This document shows, piece by piece, positions 51,030 through 58,658 of a stretch of DNA of 64,000 nucleotides (position 1 is the stretch's first letter; the number at the start of each line of letters is the position of its first letter). The stretch covers positions 4,604,501 to 4,668,500 of the forward strand of contig NZ_LT670849.1 of NCBI RefSeq assembly GCF_900142985.1. Direction: 5' to 3'. The DNA comes from Bradyrhizobium erythrophlei. GTDB taxonomy: Bacteria; Pseudomonadota; Alphaproteobacteria; Rhizobiales; Xanthobacteraceae. The notes below the pieces were generated by a model, which worked only from the letters and a program-made list of their open reading frames with translations, did not search any database and had not been told where the DNA came from. A program made the position numbers and the translations under genes.

Positions 51030-51152
51030 TTAATCAGGTGAATCTAACTCATCTGGCGTAGGCGTGATCTCGGGTTCATCGACGTCAGCATTTTTCTGAA
51101 AGGCAAAACCAACTATTCCCAACATCACCAAAATGCATCCGGTGACTATCAT
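51030..51152 (-). CDS. 40-residue membrane peptide
   Basis: The product is MIVTGCILVMLGIVGFAFQK then an acidic Pro-rich tail (ADVDEPEITPTPDELDSP). One membrane helix. The frame is open for 12 more codons upstream without a start. No ribosome binding site is seen. Confidence 0.4.
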   Translation of the reverse strand: MIVTGCILVMLGIVGFAFQKNADVDEPEITPTPDELDSPD

Positions 51153-51196
51153 CCAATGAGCAACATCAATTTTGGAGATGGAATGCGTGACTCAAG

Positions 51197-51364
51197 ACCC
51201 CTTGCTTCCAGGATGCGGAGCTTAAGAAAGAGGCCCGCGCGTGCGGGAAGGCGTTCCCTGAGCAATCTTCGGAGCAATTTTCAGATTTAGTCAATGGCAA
51301 TCGTGATCTGTGTTTGACTCAGCGCGGCATGTTCACATGCGGTTGCGGTGTGGCGTTGGTTTAA
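51197..51364 (+). pseudogene. Remnant of a Cys-rich protein
   Basis: The frame CFQDAELKKEARACGKAFPE, then QFSDLVNGNRDLCLTQRGMF, then TCGCGVALV ends at 51362-51364. It is protein-like but begins just after an in-frame TGA with no start codon. Not assigned to a family. Confidence 0.35.
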
Positions 51365-51427
51365 AGTTGGTTGGGCCTCAGCCGTCAGTTCGTCGTTACC
51401 GATGAATAAGAGGAAGCGGCCCGCTCA

Positions 51428-51471
51428 CTTTTAATCGGCGGGTCCCTCGTCCGAGCCTTGGTGCGCCCGCA
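51428..51471 (+). repeat. Degenerate tRNA-Lys 3' fragment
   Basis: Reads CTTTTAATCGGCGGGTCC then a T-arm-like TCGTCCGAGCC and GGTGCGCCC, clearly related to the fragment at 51872-51916 but with several substitutions. A second, older attachment-site-like copy 444 nt away. Confidence 0.5.
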
Positions 51472-51871
51472 AACCAAAAACCTTGTTTGCAATAGCTTTG
51501 TGCGACAACGGCTGAGAGCAGCCAGTTCAGTGCGACGTTGTTTGTCGTCAGAGGTCGCACGACCGGTCACGCCGGAGGTGGCGGGTCCGTTGTTCGCGCG
51601 CCAATTTGGCTCAAAAATAGGAGCCAGAAAGGGCGCCCTCAAGCGGCTTTTCTTTCCTTCCGAATGACGATGAAGAGTTCCACGGGGGGAGGGGGAAACG
51701 CGTGAATCGCCCCCCTGACTCGCGCCCCCACGAGTTACGATCCGCTTTGCCTGCGCTCGGGTCAAACCGAGACCCATCATTCCGACAAAGTGGAAACCCA
51801 TTGAGGGTTCAATGCAGGTCTAACGGCTCAGTTGTCGGAATGGGCGTTGATTTTCCTAGCAAATCATACGC
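51472..51871. other. No gene between the two tRNA-Lys fragments
   Basis: Minus-strand frame 51385-51801 is an artefact that runs through the tRNA-like sequence. No supported gene. Confidence 0.4.
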
Positions 51872-51916
51872 CTCTTAATCAGCGGGTCCCAGGTTCGAGC
51901 CCTAGTGCGCCCACCA
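51872..51916 (+). tRNA. 3'-end fragment of tRNA-Lys(CTT), likely attachment site
   Basis: 45 nt: anticodon loop CTCTTAA, variable region, T arm GGTTCGAGCC and acceptor strand GTGCGCCCACCA. The 5' half (acceptor 5' strand, D arm) is missing upstream, so no functional tRNA is made. tRNA 3' ends are classic integration targets, and a recombinase gene lies 250 nt away. Confidence 0.65.
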
Positions 51917-52169
51917 CCCAGTCTTCCGAAACCTAGATGTCGGAGACCGTGGGCGGAAAGGCGGCTTTTGCGGCCATTTTTCGCGGTTGTTGAGGGCCGC
52001 ATTCTGTCTCCAATCTTCCCTCCTGGTCTCTAAGGCGGTATTTGCGCCTCCGTCTCCGGCGGCAAAATTCCCGTTCCGCAGAGCGGGCTCCGGGGAATCG
52101 GCGGACCGTTCTCGTGGGCAAGAAGCGCCAAAAGTCGAATGAGTGAACGCAGCTTGAGCCGGACAAGGA

Positions 52170-53771
52170 CTAATTCGAGCTCAGCCCGAGGTCCTGGAAT
52201 TGCCGGCTCCACAAGACGTCGGGATCGCGCAGGCGCTCGATGTTGATGCCACGAGGGAGCCGTCCTTCGACCGCTGCCTTGACGAGCGGCGGAGTCAGGA
52301 ACGCAAGCGAGAGGGTGAGATTGACTTGGCGCACCGTGCACCGCTCGCGTTTTGCCAGTTGCTCGGCGTCGATGACGGATCCACTGACGATTTCATCAAG
52401 CCAGCACCGACCCCGAGCGATAGCGCTGACAAGTCGAGCGCGACGTTCCGCTCGATCAGGTCGAATATTCTCTCGGGTCGTTCCGTGAGGTAGCAGGATT
52501 TCTCGAGAACGCTTGAATGGGGGCTTTTGCCAGGCGGTCGAGACAACCTCGGGAGCAGCCGCCTCATCGATCGGTTTCAGCGTGATCGCGAGTTGGGTCT
52601 TTTTTACCTCGATGTACGAAATCAGAGATATCAGCGTTGTTTGATCAAGGATCAGGTCCTGTTGATTGCCGAGGGGCGGCTGCTTGGAAAGATGTTGCCG
52701 GATCGCTGATACGATGGCTTTCTCAATCTCTGTTGCCGGGACCCGTGAAACCGATCCAAGCTTAGCTGTCCTTGCTTCCCCATGCAGGCTGGGTTGAGAG
52801 GCATAGTAGCGATAGCGCACGCCGGCCTTGGTGGCGTGGGTCGCAATCATGCGATGACCGGCATCGTCGAACAGAAGATCCTTCAACAAGTGATCGGATT
52901 TTTGCCTCGTGAGGGTTTTGTGAGATTGGTGCGTGCTTAGCTTCTTCTGAACGGCGTCGAACAGACTTCGGTCCATGATCGCCGGCTGTTCTCCAGGCAG
53001 AATTTCACCTTTGTATTCGACCTCACCGATGAAGAACCGATTGCGAAGGAGATGCGTGAGCGTCCCTCTGCCGAACGGAATGCCGCCGCGCGTTTTGCCG
53101 GTGCTAAACGTCCTGGCCTTGGTATGAATTTCCTTTTTCTTGAGATCGCGGGCCAGCTCATTAATCCCGCTGACCTCAAGATATCTGCGAAAGATCAACC
53201 GAACCCGCTCGGCCTCCTCATCCACGATAAGGAGCTTGCTGTCCTTTAGCTCATAGCCGAGGGGGAGGGGGCCTCCAACCCAGAGCCCCTTCCGTTTGGA
53301 CGCTGCAATCTTGTCCCGGATGCGTTCGGATGTGACCTCTCGTTCGAACTGGGCAAAGGACAGCAGCACGTTGAGCGTCAAACGGCCCATAGATGTCGTC
53401 GTGTTGAACTGTTGCGTGACTGAGACAAATGAGACGCCATGGGCATCGAACAGTTCAACCAACTTCGCAAAATCGGCCAGCGATCGGGTCAGGCGATCGA
53501 CCTTATAGACCACGATGACATCGATCTTGCGGGATCTAATGTCCTCTAGCAGTCGTTGCAGATGGGGACGATCAGTCGAGCCACCCGAATAGCCCCCGTC
53601 GTCGTATCTGGAGCGGATCAGGGTCCAACCGGCGTGGGCCTGGCTTTTGATGTAAGCCGACGAGGCTTCATACTGTGCATCCAGAGAGTTGAAGTCCTGA
53701 TCGAGACCCTGATCTGTCGACACCCGAGTATAGATCGCGCATCGGACCTTTTGTGGGGATCCCGCCTTCAT
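52170..53771 (-). CDS. Large serine recombinase
   Basis: A 533-residue protein. ATG 53771 overlaps the upstream TGA (ATGA). The resolvase N-terminal domain has CAIYTRVSTDQGLDQDFNSL with the catalytic Ser, YDDGGYSGGSTDRP and VVYKVDRLTRSLADF. The recombinase domain follows (GLWVGGPLPLGYELKDSKLL, then FRRYLEVSGINELARDLKKK), then a region of about 200 residues without a clear Cys zinc ribbon. It cuts and rejoins DNA at specific sites and is a mobile-island integrase of the type found with DUF2924 and DUF3489 genes. Confidence 0.88.
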   Translation of the reverse strand: MKAGSPQKVRCAIYTRVSTDQGLDQDFNSLDAQYEASSAYIKSQAHAGWTLIRSRYDDGGYSGGSTDRPHLQRLLEDIRSRKIDVIVVYKVDRLTRSLADFAKLVELFDAHGVSFVSVTQQFNTTTSMGRLTLNVLLSFAQFEREVTSERIRDKIAASKRKGLWVGGPLPLGYELKDSKLLIVDEEAERVRLIFRRYLEVSGINELARDLKKKEIHTKARTFSTGKTRGGIPFGRGTLTHLLRNRFFIGEVEYKGEILPGEQPAIMDRSLFDAVQKKLSTHQSHKTLTRQKSDHLLKDLLFDDAGHRMIATHATKAGVRYRYYASQPSLHGEARTAKLGSVSRVPATEIEKAIVSAIRQHLSKQPPLGNQQDLILDQTTLISLISYIEVKKTQLAITLKPIDEAAAPEVVSTAWQKPPFKRSREILLPHGTTRENIRPDRAERRARLVSAIARGRCWLDEIVSGSVIDAEQLAKRERCTVRQVNLTLSLAFLTPPLVKAAVEGRLPRGINIERLRDPDVLWSRQFQDLGLSSN

Positions 53772-54264
53772 TGGGATTCCTCCGTGCTGGACACCCGTTC
53801 CCGCAGACCAAAGAAGCGGGGCCCATTCCATTTGGTCCCGGTGATCGCGAAGGCGACTTGCGAGAGGCTATCGAAGATCTGTCCGTTCCAGGCGAAGCCA
53901 TCGGGCATAACCATGACGCGATGTGACTTTCGGTCCCATTCGCGAACCAAAACTGTACCCGAGGCGGGACAAAACGTCTCTGGTCCGAGGCTGCCAGGCT
54001 CTTCGCAACATCGGGAGTCTGTCGGCGCCTGCCCTCAACTCGCTCTAGAACCTTTAGCGTGCCAGCGTCGAGGTCGCCAAATTGATCGGCTTGAACTCTA
54101 TAGGCGAGAATTCGAAATAGCAGATAACGGCTAATGTGTTTTGGAGCGGTCCGGCCGAACAGGTTTTGCCAACTGGTCCTCAAGCCCGCTAGATCGAGAT
54201 CGCGCAAATGCGCGATCTGATCTTCTACGGAGGCCGCTTGAGATGCGACGTTCCTCTTACCCAT
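53768..54264 (-). pseudogene. DUF2924 protein gene with a frameshift
   Basis: ATG 54264 gives MGKRNVASQ, then QNLFGRTAPKHISRYLLFRI, then LAYRVQADQFGDLDAGTLKV. Near 53955 one base is lost and the conserved C-terminus (VREWDRKSHRVMVMPDGFAW, SLSQVAFAITGTKWNGPRFF, then GLRERV) continues in another frame to 53768. DUF2924 proteins always accompany this recombinase type; here the gene is broken while the recombinase stays intact. Confidence 0.78.
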
Positions 54265-54610
54265 GGGCCGCCGTCTCCGAGCGGCTTGCTGACTGCGGCC
54301 TTGCAGCTGCAACGCGATAAACTCGTCCGGACTTGGTTTTCTCTGACGCGAGGTTCAGACCGAGCTTTCTTCTCACGACACCTGCGAGGAAGGCGCGTAC
54401 AGAATGCGGCTGCCAGCCGATAGCATGTACCATCGCAGCGATCGTTGCACCGCCTTTAAGCTGTAGCATTGCCAGGACGCGATCATGCTTGGTCGCGCTG
54501 CGCTGCGGTGTTGGCGTTGGGGGCGCACCGCTATTGTTTTTTGATCCGACGGATCGAGGAGTCTTTCGGGATTTTGTGCGCGAGCTGGATTTTGATTTGG
54601 CTTTTTCCAC
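54257..54610 (-). CDS. DUF3489 DNA-binding protein
   Basis: A 117-residue protein from GTG 54610; GGAGG is 5 nt upstream. A Lys/Ser/Arg-rich start is followed by KHDRVLAMLQLKGGATIAAM, then VHAIGWQPHSVRAFLAGVVR and RKLGLNLASEKTKSGRVYRV, the DUF3489 winged-helix pattern. It overlaps DUF2924 by 8 nt, so it is the first gene of the module and probably its regulator or recombination directionality factor (inference). Confidence 0.78.
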   Translation of the reverse strand: MEKAKSKSSSRTKSRKTPRSVGSKNNSGAPPTPTPQRSATKHDRVLAMLQLKGGATIAAMVHAIGWQPHSVRAFLAGVVRRKLGLNLASEKTKSGRVYRVAAARPQSASRSETAAHG

Positions 54611-54884
54611 TAGGACCTCCGCGGTAGGCGACGCTATCCGTCGCACCACCACGACCCCGCTTAGCCAGCTGGCCGCGGGGTTCGATCCTCTGGCGCCCGT
54701 TTGGCGCCTGAAGCAAAAACAGCAACGCTCCGTTTGCAGCAAAAGTCCAGTCCAACACGAGCAATCTTGTTGCTCTTGACCGTTTGCTTGCGTGAATCAG
54801 GCGACTGATAAGGAAATGGCAGAAAGCTTATCAGTCGTGATGGATTTTCAATTCTGCAACCGCCAGTGCGGCACCGCGATGGCC

Positions 54885-54931
54885 GATTTTGATTCCACCA
54901 TACGGAGGTTCGAATCCTCCCGCCCCAGCCA
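54885..54931 (+). tRNA. 3'-end fragment of tRNA-Gln(TTG), likely attachment site
   Basis: The anticodon loop region GATTTTGATTCC, then GGAGGTTCGAATCCTCCC (T arm) and GCCCCAGCCA (acceptor end with CCA). The 5' half cannot be folded from the upstream sequence. A terminator-like hairpin follows at 54974-54998, as after a genuine tRNA gene. Confidence 0.6.
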
Positions 54932-54973
54932 AGCACTCTTTCAACTTTAGATAGTTTGCAACTTAGTTGAGAG

Positions 54974-54998
54974 AACCCCTTAAAATAAGGGTTTTTTG
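54974..54998 (+). terminator. Terminator after the tRNA-Gln end
   Basis: AACCCCTT, short loop, AAGGGTTTTTT. Typical tRNA-type terminator that has been kept with the 3' fragment. Confidence 0.65.
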
Positions 54999-55183
54999 TA
55001 GGATGACTCGCTTTTTATGTCTCTGCAAGCGTGCTACTTCTACGAGAATTCCCCGAAAGTCTCCAGCTACTGACGACAATATTCCCGTTTTTGGGAGACT
55101 TTGCGCAGAGACTTTTCCGACAATCACTGCGTGACCGAGGCAGCAGTGAGGTTTCCTCTATCCGCCTCGATTTCCATGGTCTG

Positions 55184-55495
55184 CTAACGCAAGCAAAGCA
55201 GACAACTTCTATTCGAACTCGCTTGTGGGGCGTGTTGACGATCACGAGCCGTGTCTTGGGACCGATCGCGGTTCAATCGCGGCCGATCGCTGAGTTGGAC
55301 CGGCCTAAAGATGGGCACCCGGCGGGGTTTTTTGTTGTGCGCGGCGGCGCGCAGAGAAGCCTCTCTGAGGACGTGAAGCTGTGGCAGCGCAATCTCATCC
55401 CGCTTGTGCCGATCGTCTTCGGCGAAATATGCCTTCATGTCATTGATAAAACCATGAGCGATGGCGGGAGGCAGTTCGATGGGCTTGCGGATCAT
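55184..55495 (-). CDS. Small protein with helical N-terminus, C-terminus doubtful
   Basis: The first 45 residues (RKPIELPPAIAHGFINDMKA, then YFAEDDRHKRDEIALPQLHV) belong to the same family as the pseudogene at 21053-21203. After LHVLRE the frame becomes Arg-rich and unlike the family, so a frameshift there is likely. Its ATG overlaps the stop of the Cys-rich gene (ATGA), which shows a coupled pair. Confidence 0.5.
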   Translation of the reverse strand: MIRKPIELPPAIAHGFINDMKAYFAEDDRHKRDEIALPQLHVLREASLRAAAHNKKPRRVPIFRPVQLSDRPRLNRDRSQDTARDRQHAPQASSNRSCLLCLR

Positions 55496-55677
55496 GAGCG
55501 CTCATCTTCAACAAAGCCGGGCGGCGTCTTCGGCGGATCAACTCCATCGCTGGCGTTGCAGGCTGGGCAAGGCATGCCAGGAGCACCACAGCCGCAAGCA
55601 TAATCGCCTTCCCACGGCATATGGGAATGGGCCTCGCAGACCCAGCGGCATCCGAAACAGCGCTGGCATGTGGTCAT
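55492..55677 (-). CDS. Cys-rich small protein (putative zinc binding)
   Basis: A 61-residue protein: MTTCQRCFGCRWVCEAHSHM, then PWEGDYACGCGAPGMPCPAC, then DPPKTPPGFVED. Nine cysteines are spaced as in two zinc sites. It is intact here and frameshifted at 1859-2037. It overlaps the next gene by 4 nt. No function known; the family seems specific to Bradyrhizobium and relatives. Confidence 0.68.
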   Translation of the reverse strand: MTTCQRCFGCRWVCEAHSHMPWEGDYACGCGAPGMPCPACNASDGVDPPKTPPGFVEDERS

Positions 55678-55890
55678 ACGGAAAGTAACTCTCGAAAATC
55701 AAAGGGGCCGCATTAGCGCGACTACCGTAGAGTTTTGCAGTGGATGGAGTAGCCGGAAAAAATACGTCTGTAGCGCTGTCCCAATTTGCGTGGGTTCACT
55801 ACTACGGAACTGAAGGGCGGGTCTCGACGTATTAGAATTGAAAAAATTGCAAACCCAACGGTTAGGACCCGTAAACCCCGAGGTTGTGTC

Positions 55891-56088
55891 ATGCAGCGTC
55901 GCCGATTCAAGAACACACTTACTTTTCCCGATCGACTGAAAACCTTTTCCGAAGAGCTAAAGGCCAAGGCTTCTGAGCTTCGGCCAGGTCCCGAGCGGGA
56001 CGCCCTACTTAGAAGGGCCCGGCAGGCAGACACCGCCTCCCATATTGATGAGTGGGCCAACTCCCCCGGACTACAGCCGCCGAAGTAA
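55891..56088 (+). CDS. Small helical hypothetical protein
   Basis: A 65-residue protein (MQRRRFKNTLTFPDRLKTFS, then EELKAKASELRPGPERDALL and RRARQADTASHIDEWANSPG). The ERDALLRRARQADTA-H-DEW motif recurs in Bradyrhizobium short proteins and partly in the 1434 gene. The longer frame from 55786 lacks this character. Confidence 0.65.
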   Translation: MQRRRFKNTLTFPDRLKTFSEELKAKASELRPGPERDALLRRARQADTASHIDEWANSPGLQPPK

Positions 56089-56137
56089 GGCAGCATTTAG
56101 CAGTTGAGCCGAACGCCAGCGCGTGGTCTCTGGCTGG

Positions 56138-56290
56138 ATGGATGACGTCGCCCGATTACGCCAGCAGGCGGCCGATGCCCAAGCGCACGCTGAGAAGGCA
56201 ATAAACCCGCTCGACAAAGAGGCGTGGCTGAAGGTCGCTGGCGAATGGATCAAGCTGGCGCGGAACGCCGAGACGCGAACGAAAAAGTAA
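56138..56290 (+). CDS. Small helical protein, PxDKExWxxxAxxWxxLA family
   Basis: A 50-residue protein (MDDVARLRQQAADAQAHAEK, then NPLDKEAWLKVAGEWIKLAR). Same family as 44874-45023 and 57553-57705. Soluble, charged, two-helix. Confidence 0.65.
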   Translation: MDDVARLRQQAADAQAHAEKAINPLDKEAWLKVAGEWIKLARNAETRTKK

Positions 56291-56363
56291 GGCCGGCTGA
56301 GTTGGCGGCCACTGTAGGTGGCTTAAAACAGCAACAGAAGAATAAATAGGCGTCCGCCCGGTC

Positions 56364-56501
56364 CTACTTCAATTGCTCTTCCAAATCGCGGATCAGTTCC
56401 TGCAGACGCTCGGTCGTAAGGGCGTCCATAGATTGTTCGACCATTCGGCGGGCCTGCGCTAACCGCCGTTCTAACTCTTTGCGGTCAGAGTCTTCAGTCA
56501 T
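56364..56501 (-). CDS. Small charged helical protein
   Basis: A 45-residue protein (MTEDSDRKELERRLAQARRM, then ALTTERLQELIRDLEEQLK). GAGGGAG lies 6 nt before ATG 56501. The helix TxERLxELIxDLEEQ resembles the second helix of 40858-41013. Confidence 0.6.
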   Translation of the reverse strand: MTEDSDRKELERRLAQARRMVEQSMDALTTERLQELIRDLEEQLK

Positions 56502-56535
56502 GAGTACTCCCTCACATAACTACCGAGGAGCGCCC

Positions 56536-56736
56536 CTATTTTTTCAAGTTTGACTGGATTTTAGGATCGTGACTGAACCTGGCTATCTTTCGGTCGCGCT
56601 GCCAGAGTTCAACATCGTGACCGTTTACAAGCTGTTCTGCCTGTTTCTCGGCCTCTAAGTCATCGGCGCAGTTGAGGCGAACCGAGCTGTGAAAATGGCC
56701 GTCAGGTCCGACGATGTAAGCGCGATAATCCGGCAT
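56536..56736 (-). CDS. Small conserved hypothetical protein
   Basis: A 66-residue alpha-beta protein (MPDYRAYIVGPDGHFHSSVR, then DDLEAEKQAEQLVNGHDVEL, then WQRDRKIARF). The DGHF-...-VNGHDVELWQ-RKIA pattern is a recurrent Bradyrhizobium mini-protein; a broken copy is at 283-449. Confidence 0.7.
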   Translation of the reverse strand: MPDYRAYIVGPDGHFHSSVRLNCADDLEAEKQAEQLVNGHDVELWQRDRKIARFSHDPKIQSNLKK

Positions 56737-56796
56737 GATGCCGCTCCCGTATTGGGCGGGAGCGTTACAGAACTCTCGGTCACCGATAGATGCCGA

Positions 56797-56837
56797 TTAC
56801 AGGGCGGTGATGTAGGACAATACGGCCCGCCCTGTAA
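56797..56837. repeat. 11-bp perfect inverted repeat
   Basis: TTACAGGGCGG (56797-56807) and its exact complement (56827-56837), 19-nt spacer, 61 nt upstream of the 56536 gene start. It could be an operator or a stem-loop. Confidence 0.5.
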
Positions 56838-56855
56838 CGTTCCAAAAGGGAAAAC

Positions 56856-56884
56856 GGCCCCAGCGTGCTGGCAAAGCTGGGGCC
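56856..56884 (+). terminator. GGCCCCAGC-type hairpin
   Basis: A stem of 9 bp or more (GGCCCCAGC with GCTGGGGCC), loop of 11 nt. It resembles the hairpin at 40493-40522; T-tract weak. Confidence 0.45.
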
Positions 56885-56982
56885 GCCATTTCATCGGATG
56901 CTAGCGGGGGCATGCAGCATCCGGTCGCGCTGAGCCAAGCTATTGACAGATACATCGTTCCAAAGCAGTCGGATGGAAGCCG

Positions 56983-57180
56983 CTACGGCTTGGGGCTGGG
57001 GAAGGATTGTCTACCGTGCGTCGTGGCGTCCGGTGGTGCCCGCTCAAGTTCCGCACGAGCCACTTTCTCTCGTAACAAGATCACCTCGTACATCAACTTC
57101 TCGAGCTCGCTAATGGTGAGCTTGCCGTCGAGGTCATCAGTTTTTCGCCGCTCCAAAGTCATGCGCAGTGAACGCGCCAT
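56983..57180 (-). CDS. Small coiled hypothetical protein
   Basis: A 65-residue protein (MARSLRMTLERRKTDDLDGK, then LTISELEKLMYEVILLREKV). A leucine-rich amphipathic helix suggests dimerisation. Function unknown. Confidence 0.55.
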   Translation of the reverse strand: MARSLRMTLERRKTDDLDGKLTISELEKLMYEVILLREKVARAELERAPPDATTHGRQSFPSPKP

Positions 57181-57299
57181 CACCAGCGGGGGTTGCTATA
57201 GCGGCATTGCGCCGCGCTATTATGAAATAGGAACTAAATAGCCGATCCTGCTTGCGCGTCGCCGCTGCGCCCGCTTTTCGCTAGGATGGCGACGGCAAG

Positions 57300-57449
57300 A
57301 TGCTCGAGATCGGGTTGCTAAAGCAGTTCGATGGTCGTGGTGACCACATGAAAAAGGACGGCACCGTCCTTTCTTTGCCTCAGAAGGATATCGCTGCCGA
57401 AGCAGGCATTTCAGAGCATCAGCGTAAACAAGCCGTCCGCGTGACGTAG
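57300..57449 (+). pseudogene. Fragment of a mobile-element type protein
   Basis: MLEIGLLKQFDGRGDHMKKD, then LPQKDIAAEAGISEHQRKQA, ending in a TAG at 57447-57449. The IAAEAGIS-RQRK-A motif is typical of ParB-like or phage/plasmid replication-associated proteins, where the frame continues much further. Truncation is likely. Confidence 0.4.
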
Positions 57450-57552
57450 TGGGTCTGGACGAACTCGAAGATGCGCCTGCTCTGGCGTTCATTGCGTCAA
57501 TCGAAAAACGAGCGGGCTATTTGCTTATGGAGGCAATCGTCCCGAGCGATCT

Positions 57553-57705
57553 TCACTTTTTCTTCCGTGCCTCTGCGGCCTCTGCGAGCCTAAGCCACTC
57601 CAAGGCAACCTTCTGCCATGCCGCTCGATCCTGCGGGTTATCCATCTTGTCGGCTATGTCCGCGGCTTCTCTGGCTCGCTTGCGGCACTCGGGCGCGTCA
57701 TCCAT
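57553..57705 (-). CDS. Small helical protein, PxDRxAWxxxAxxWxxLA family
   Basis: A 50-residue protein (MDDAPECRKRAREAADIADK, then NPQDRAAWQKVALEWLRLAE). Third member of the family in this window (44874, 56138). The internal ATG 57705 suits the family length. Confidence 0.65.
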   Translation of the reverse strand: MDDAPECRKRAREAADIADKMDNPQDRAAWQKVALEWLRLAEAAEARKKK

Positions 57706-57849
57706 TGGAAAACAGAACACCACATCGCCAGCGGCTTGCGCAACGAGCTTGTGGCTGAGTAAATTACTCAATTTACTGCCGGTATTTTTCCGGAATCCAC
57801 AAGCGGTCGGCCCGGATGTCTACTAGCCCTCTCACGAGAGGCGACTACA

Positions 57850-58152
57850 ATGGACGCAAGCGGCATACACCTGGTCATTGTGTTGACCGACGACCTAACT
57901 CATCGACTGTGGGCGGCAGCGACACCGCGCGAGCAGGCAGTTGATAGCGTGCTCGAAGTCATTCCCGAGGGTTGGACCGCTCGTTTGATTAACGGTCCGC
58001 AACATCCGTGGATGGTGGCTGGTGTGTCGGGGTTGGCGCCCGGCGAGGTGCGCGAGCTGACCGGGATGAGCCGCTGGCAAGCAAAAGTGAGTTTGTCACT
58101 CGGGCCGCGAGAGAGGCTTTTCTTTCGTGTGCTGCCCTACCACCCCGGCTAG
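57850..58152 (+). CDS. Conserved hypothetical protein
   Basis: A 100-residue protein with LVIVLTDDLTHRLWAAATPR, then VDSVLEVIPEGWTARLINGP and GLAPGEVRELT. The LWA-AT--EEAV--VL--VPEGWTA core is a recognisable short Bradyrhizobium family. The last 25 residues differ and may be non-native. Confidence 0.55.
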   Translation: MDASGIHLVIVLTDDLTHRLWAAATPREQAVDSVLEVIPEGWTARLINGPQHPWMVAGVSGLAPGEVRELTGMSRWQAKVSLSLGPRERLFFRVLPYHPG

Positions 58153-58224
58153 AAAATAACGCACCGGCGCCGTAGACGTCGCGGCGGCAAACGTCATCGG
58201 TGGCGGGATGGAATTTGCCGCCAC

Positions 58225-58341
58225 ATGACCGCCGCGCAGCGCGCTATGGCGACGGCTATGATCTATCCGGAAACGCGCTCGTGTATCTCATTTTGGGACT
58301 GGCCGACTGGTATCGAGGAACCCAAGGTCCAATACATTTAA
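58225..58341 (+). pseudogene. Fragment of a mobile-element type protein
   Basis: A 38-codon frame starting MTAAQRAMATAMIYPETRS. The AAQRAMA-AMIYPE motif is common in ParB-like or phage-associated proteins related in type to the fragment at 57300-57449. The rest is unlike the family. Confidence 0.35.
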
Positions 58342-58342
58342 T

Positions 58343-58367
58343 GAAACCGCGTGTCTCTTGGTCCGTT
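58343..58367 (+). promoter_or_regulatory. Possible EcfG-like promoter of the CsbD gene
   Basis: GAAAC (one mismatch to GGAAC), 16-nt spacer, CGTT (58364-58367), 30 nt before ATG 58397. The position fits the other sites in this window. Confidence 0.4.
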
Positions 58368-58396
58368 GTCTTTTCAGAAAAGAGGAGAGATGGAAC

Positions 58397-58576
58397 ATGG
58401 ACAAGGAACACGTTAAGGGCGCTGCCGATAAGGCGAAGGGCGCGATCAAGGATGCTGCCGGCAGAGTGACCGGCGACAAGGAACTTCAGTCCGAAGGTAA
58501 AATGGATAAAGCGAAGGGGTCGGCCCACAACGCCGCTGGCGACGTGAAAGACGCCGTCAAGAACGCAACAAAGTAG
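58397..58576 (+). CDS. CsbD family stress protein
   Basis: A 59-residue protein (MDKEHVKGAADKAKGAIKDA, then AGRVTGDKELQSEGKMDKAK, then GSAHNAAGDVKDAVKNATK). This is the full CsbD-like fold, a hydrophilic four-helix protein induced by general stress in many bacteria. GGAG precedes the ATG. A terminator follows. Confidence 0.9.
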   Translation: MDKEHVKGAADKAKGAIKDAAGRVTGDKELQSEGKMDKAKGSAHNAAGDVKDAVKNATK

Positions 58577-58601
58577 CTAAGCTTTTGGAGCCGCAGATTT
58601 A

Positions 58602-58626
58602 GGGCCGCTTTCGGGCGGCCCTTTTT
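58602..58626 (+). terminator. Intrinsic terminator of the CsbD gene
   Basis: Perfect 7-bp GC stem, TTTCG loop, followed by TTTTTCTT. Confidence 0.85.
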
Positions 58627-58658
58627 CTTGCGCTGATATAGGGACCAACGGCGCGGAG

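Noticed and set aside
51385..51801. Minus-strand frame of 138 codons
   Set aside because: It runs through the antisense of the degenerate tRNA-Lys fragment; such spurious proteins are a known artefact of tRNA sequence.
51872..51916. Functional tRNA-Lys gene
   Set aside because: No acceptor 5' strand or D arm can be found upstream, so only the 3' part is present.
54661..54936. Minus-strand frame GWGGRIRTSVWWN...
   Set aside because: This is the antisense translation of the tRNA-Gln 3' end, not a protein gene.
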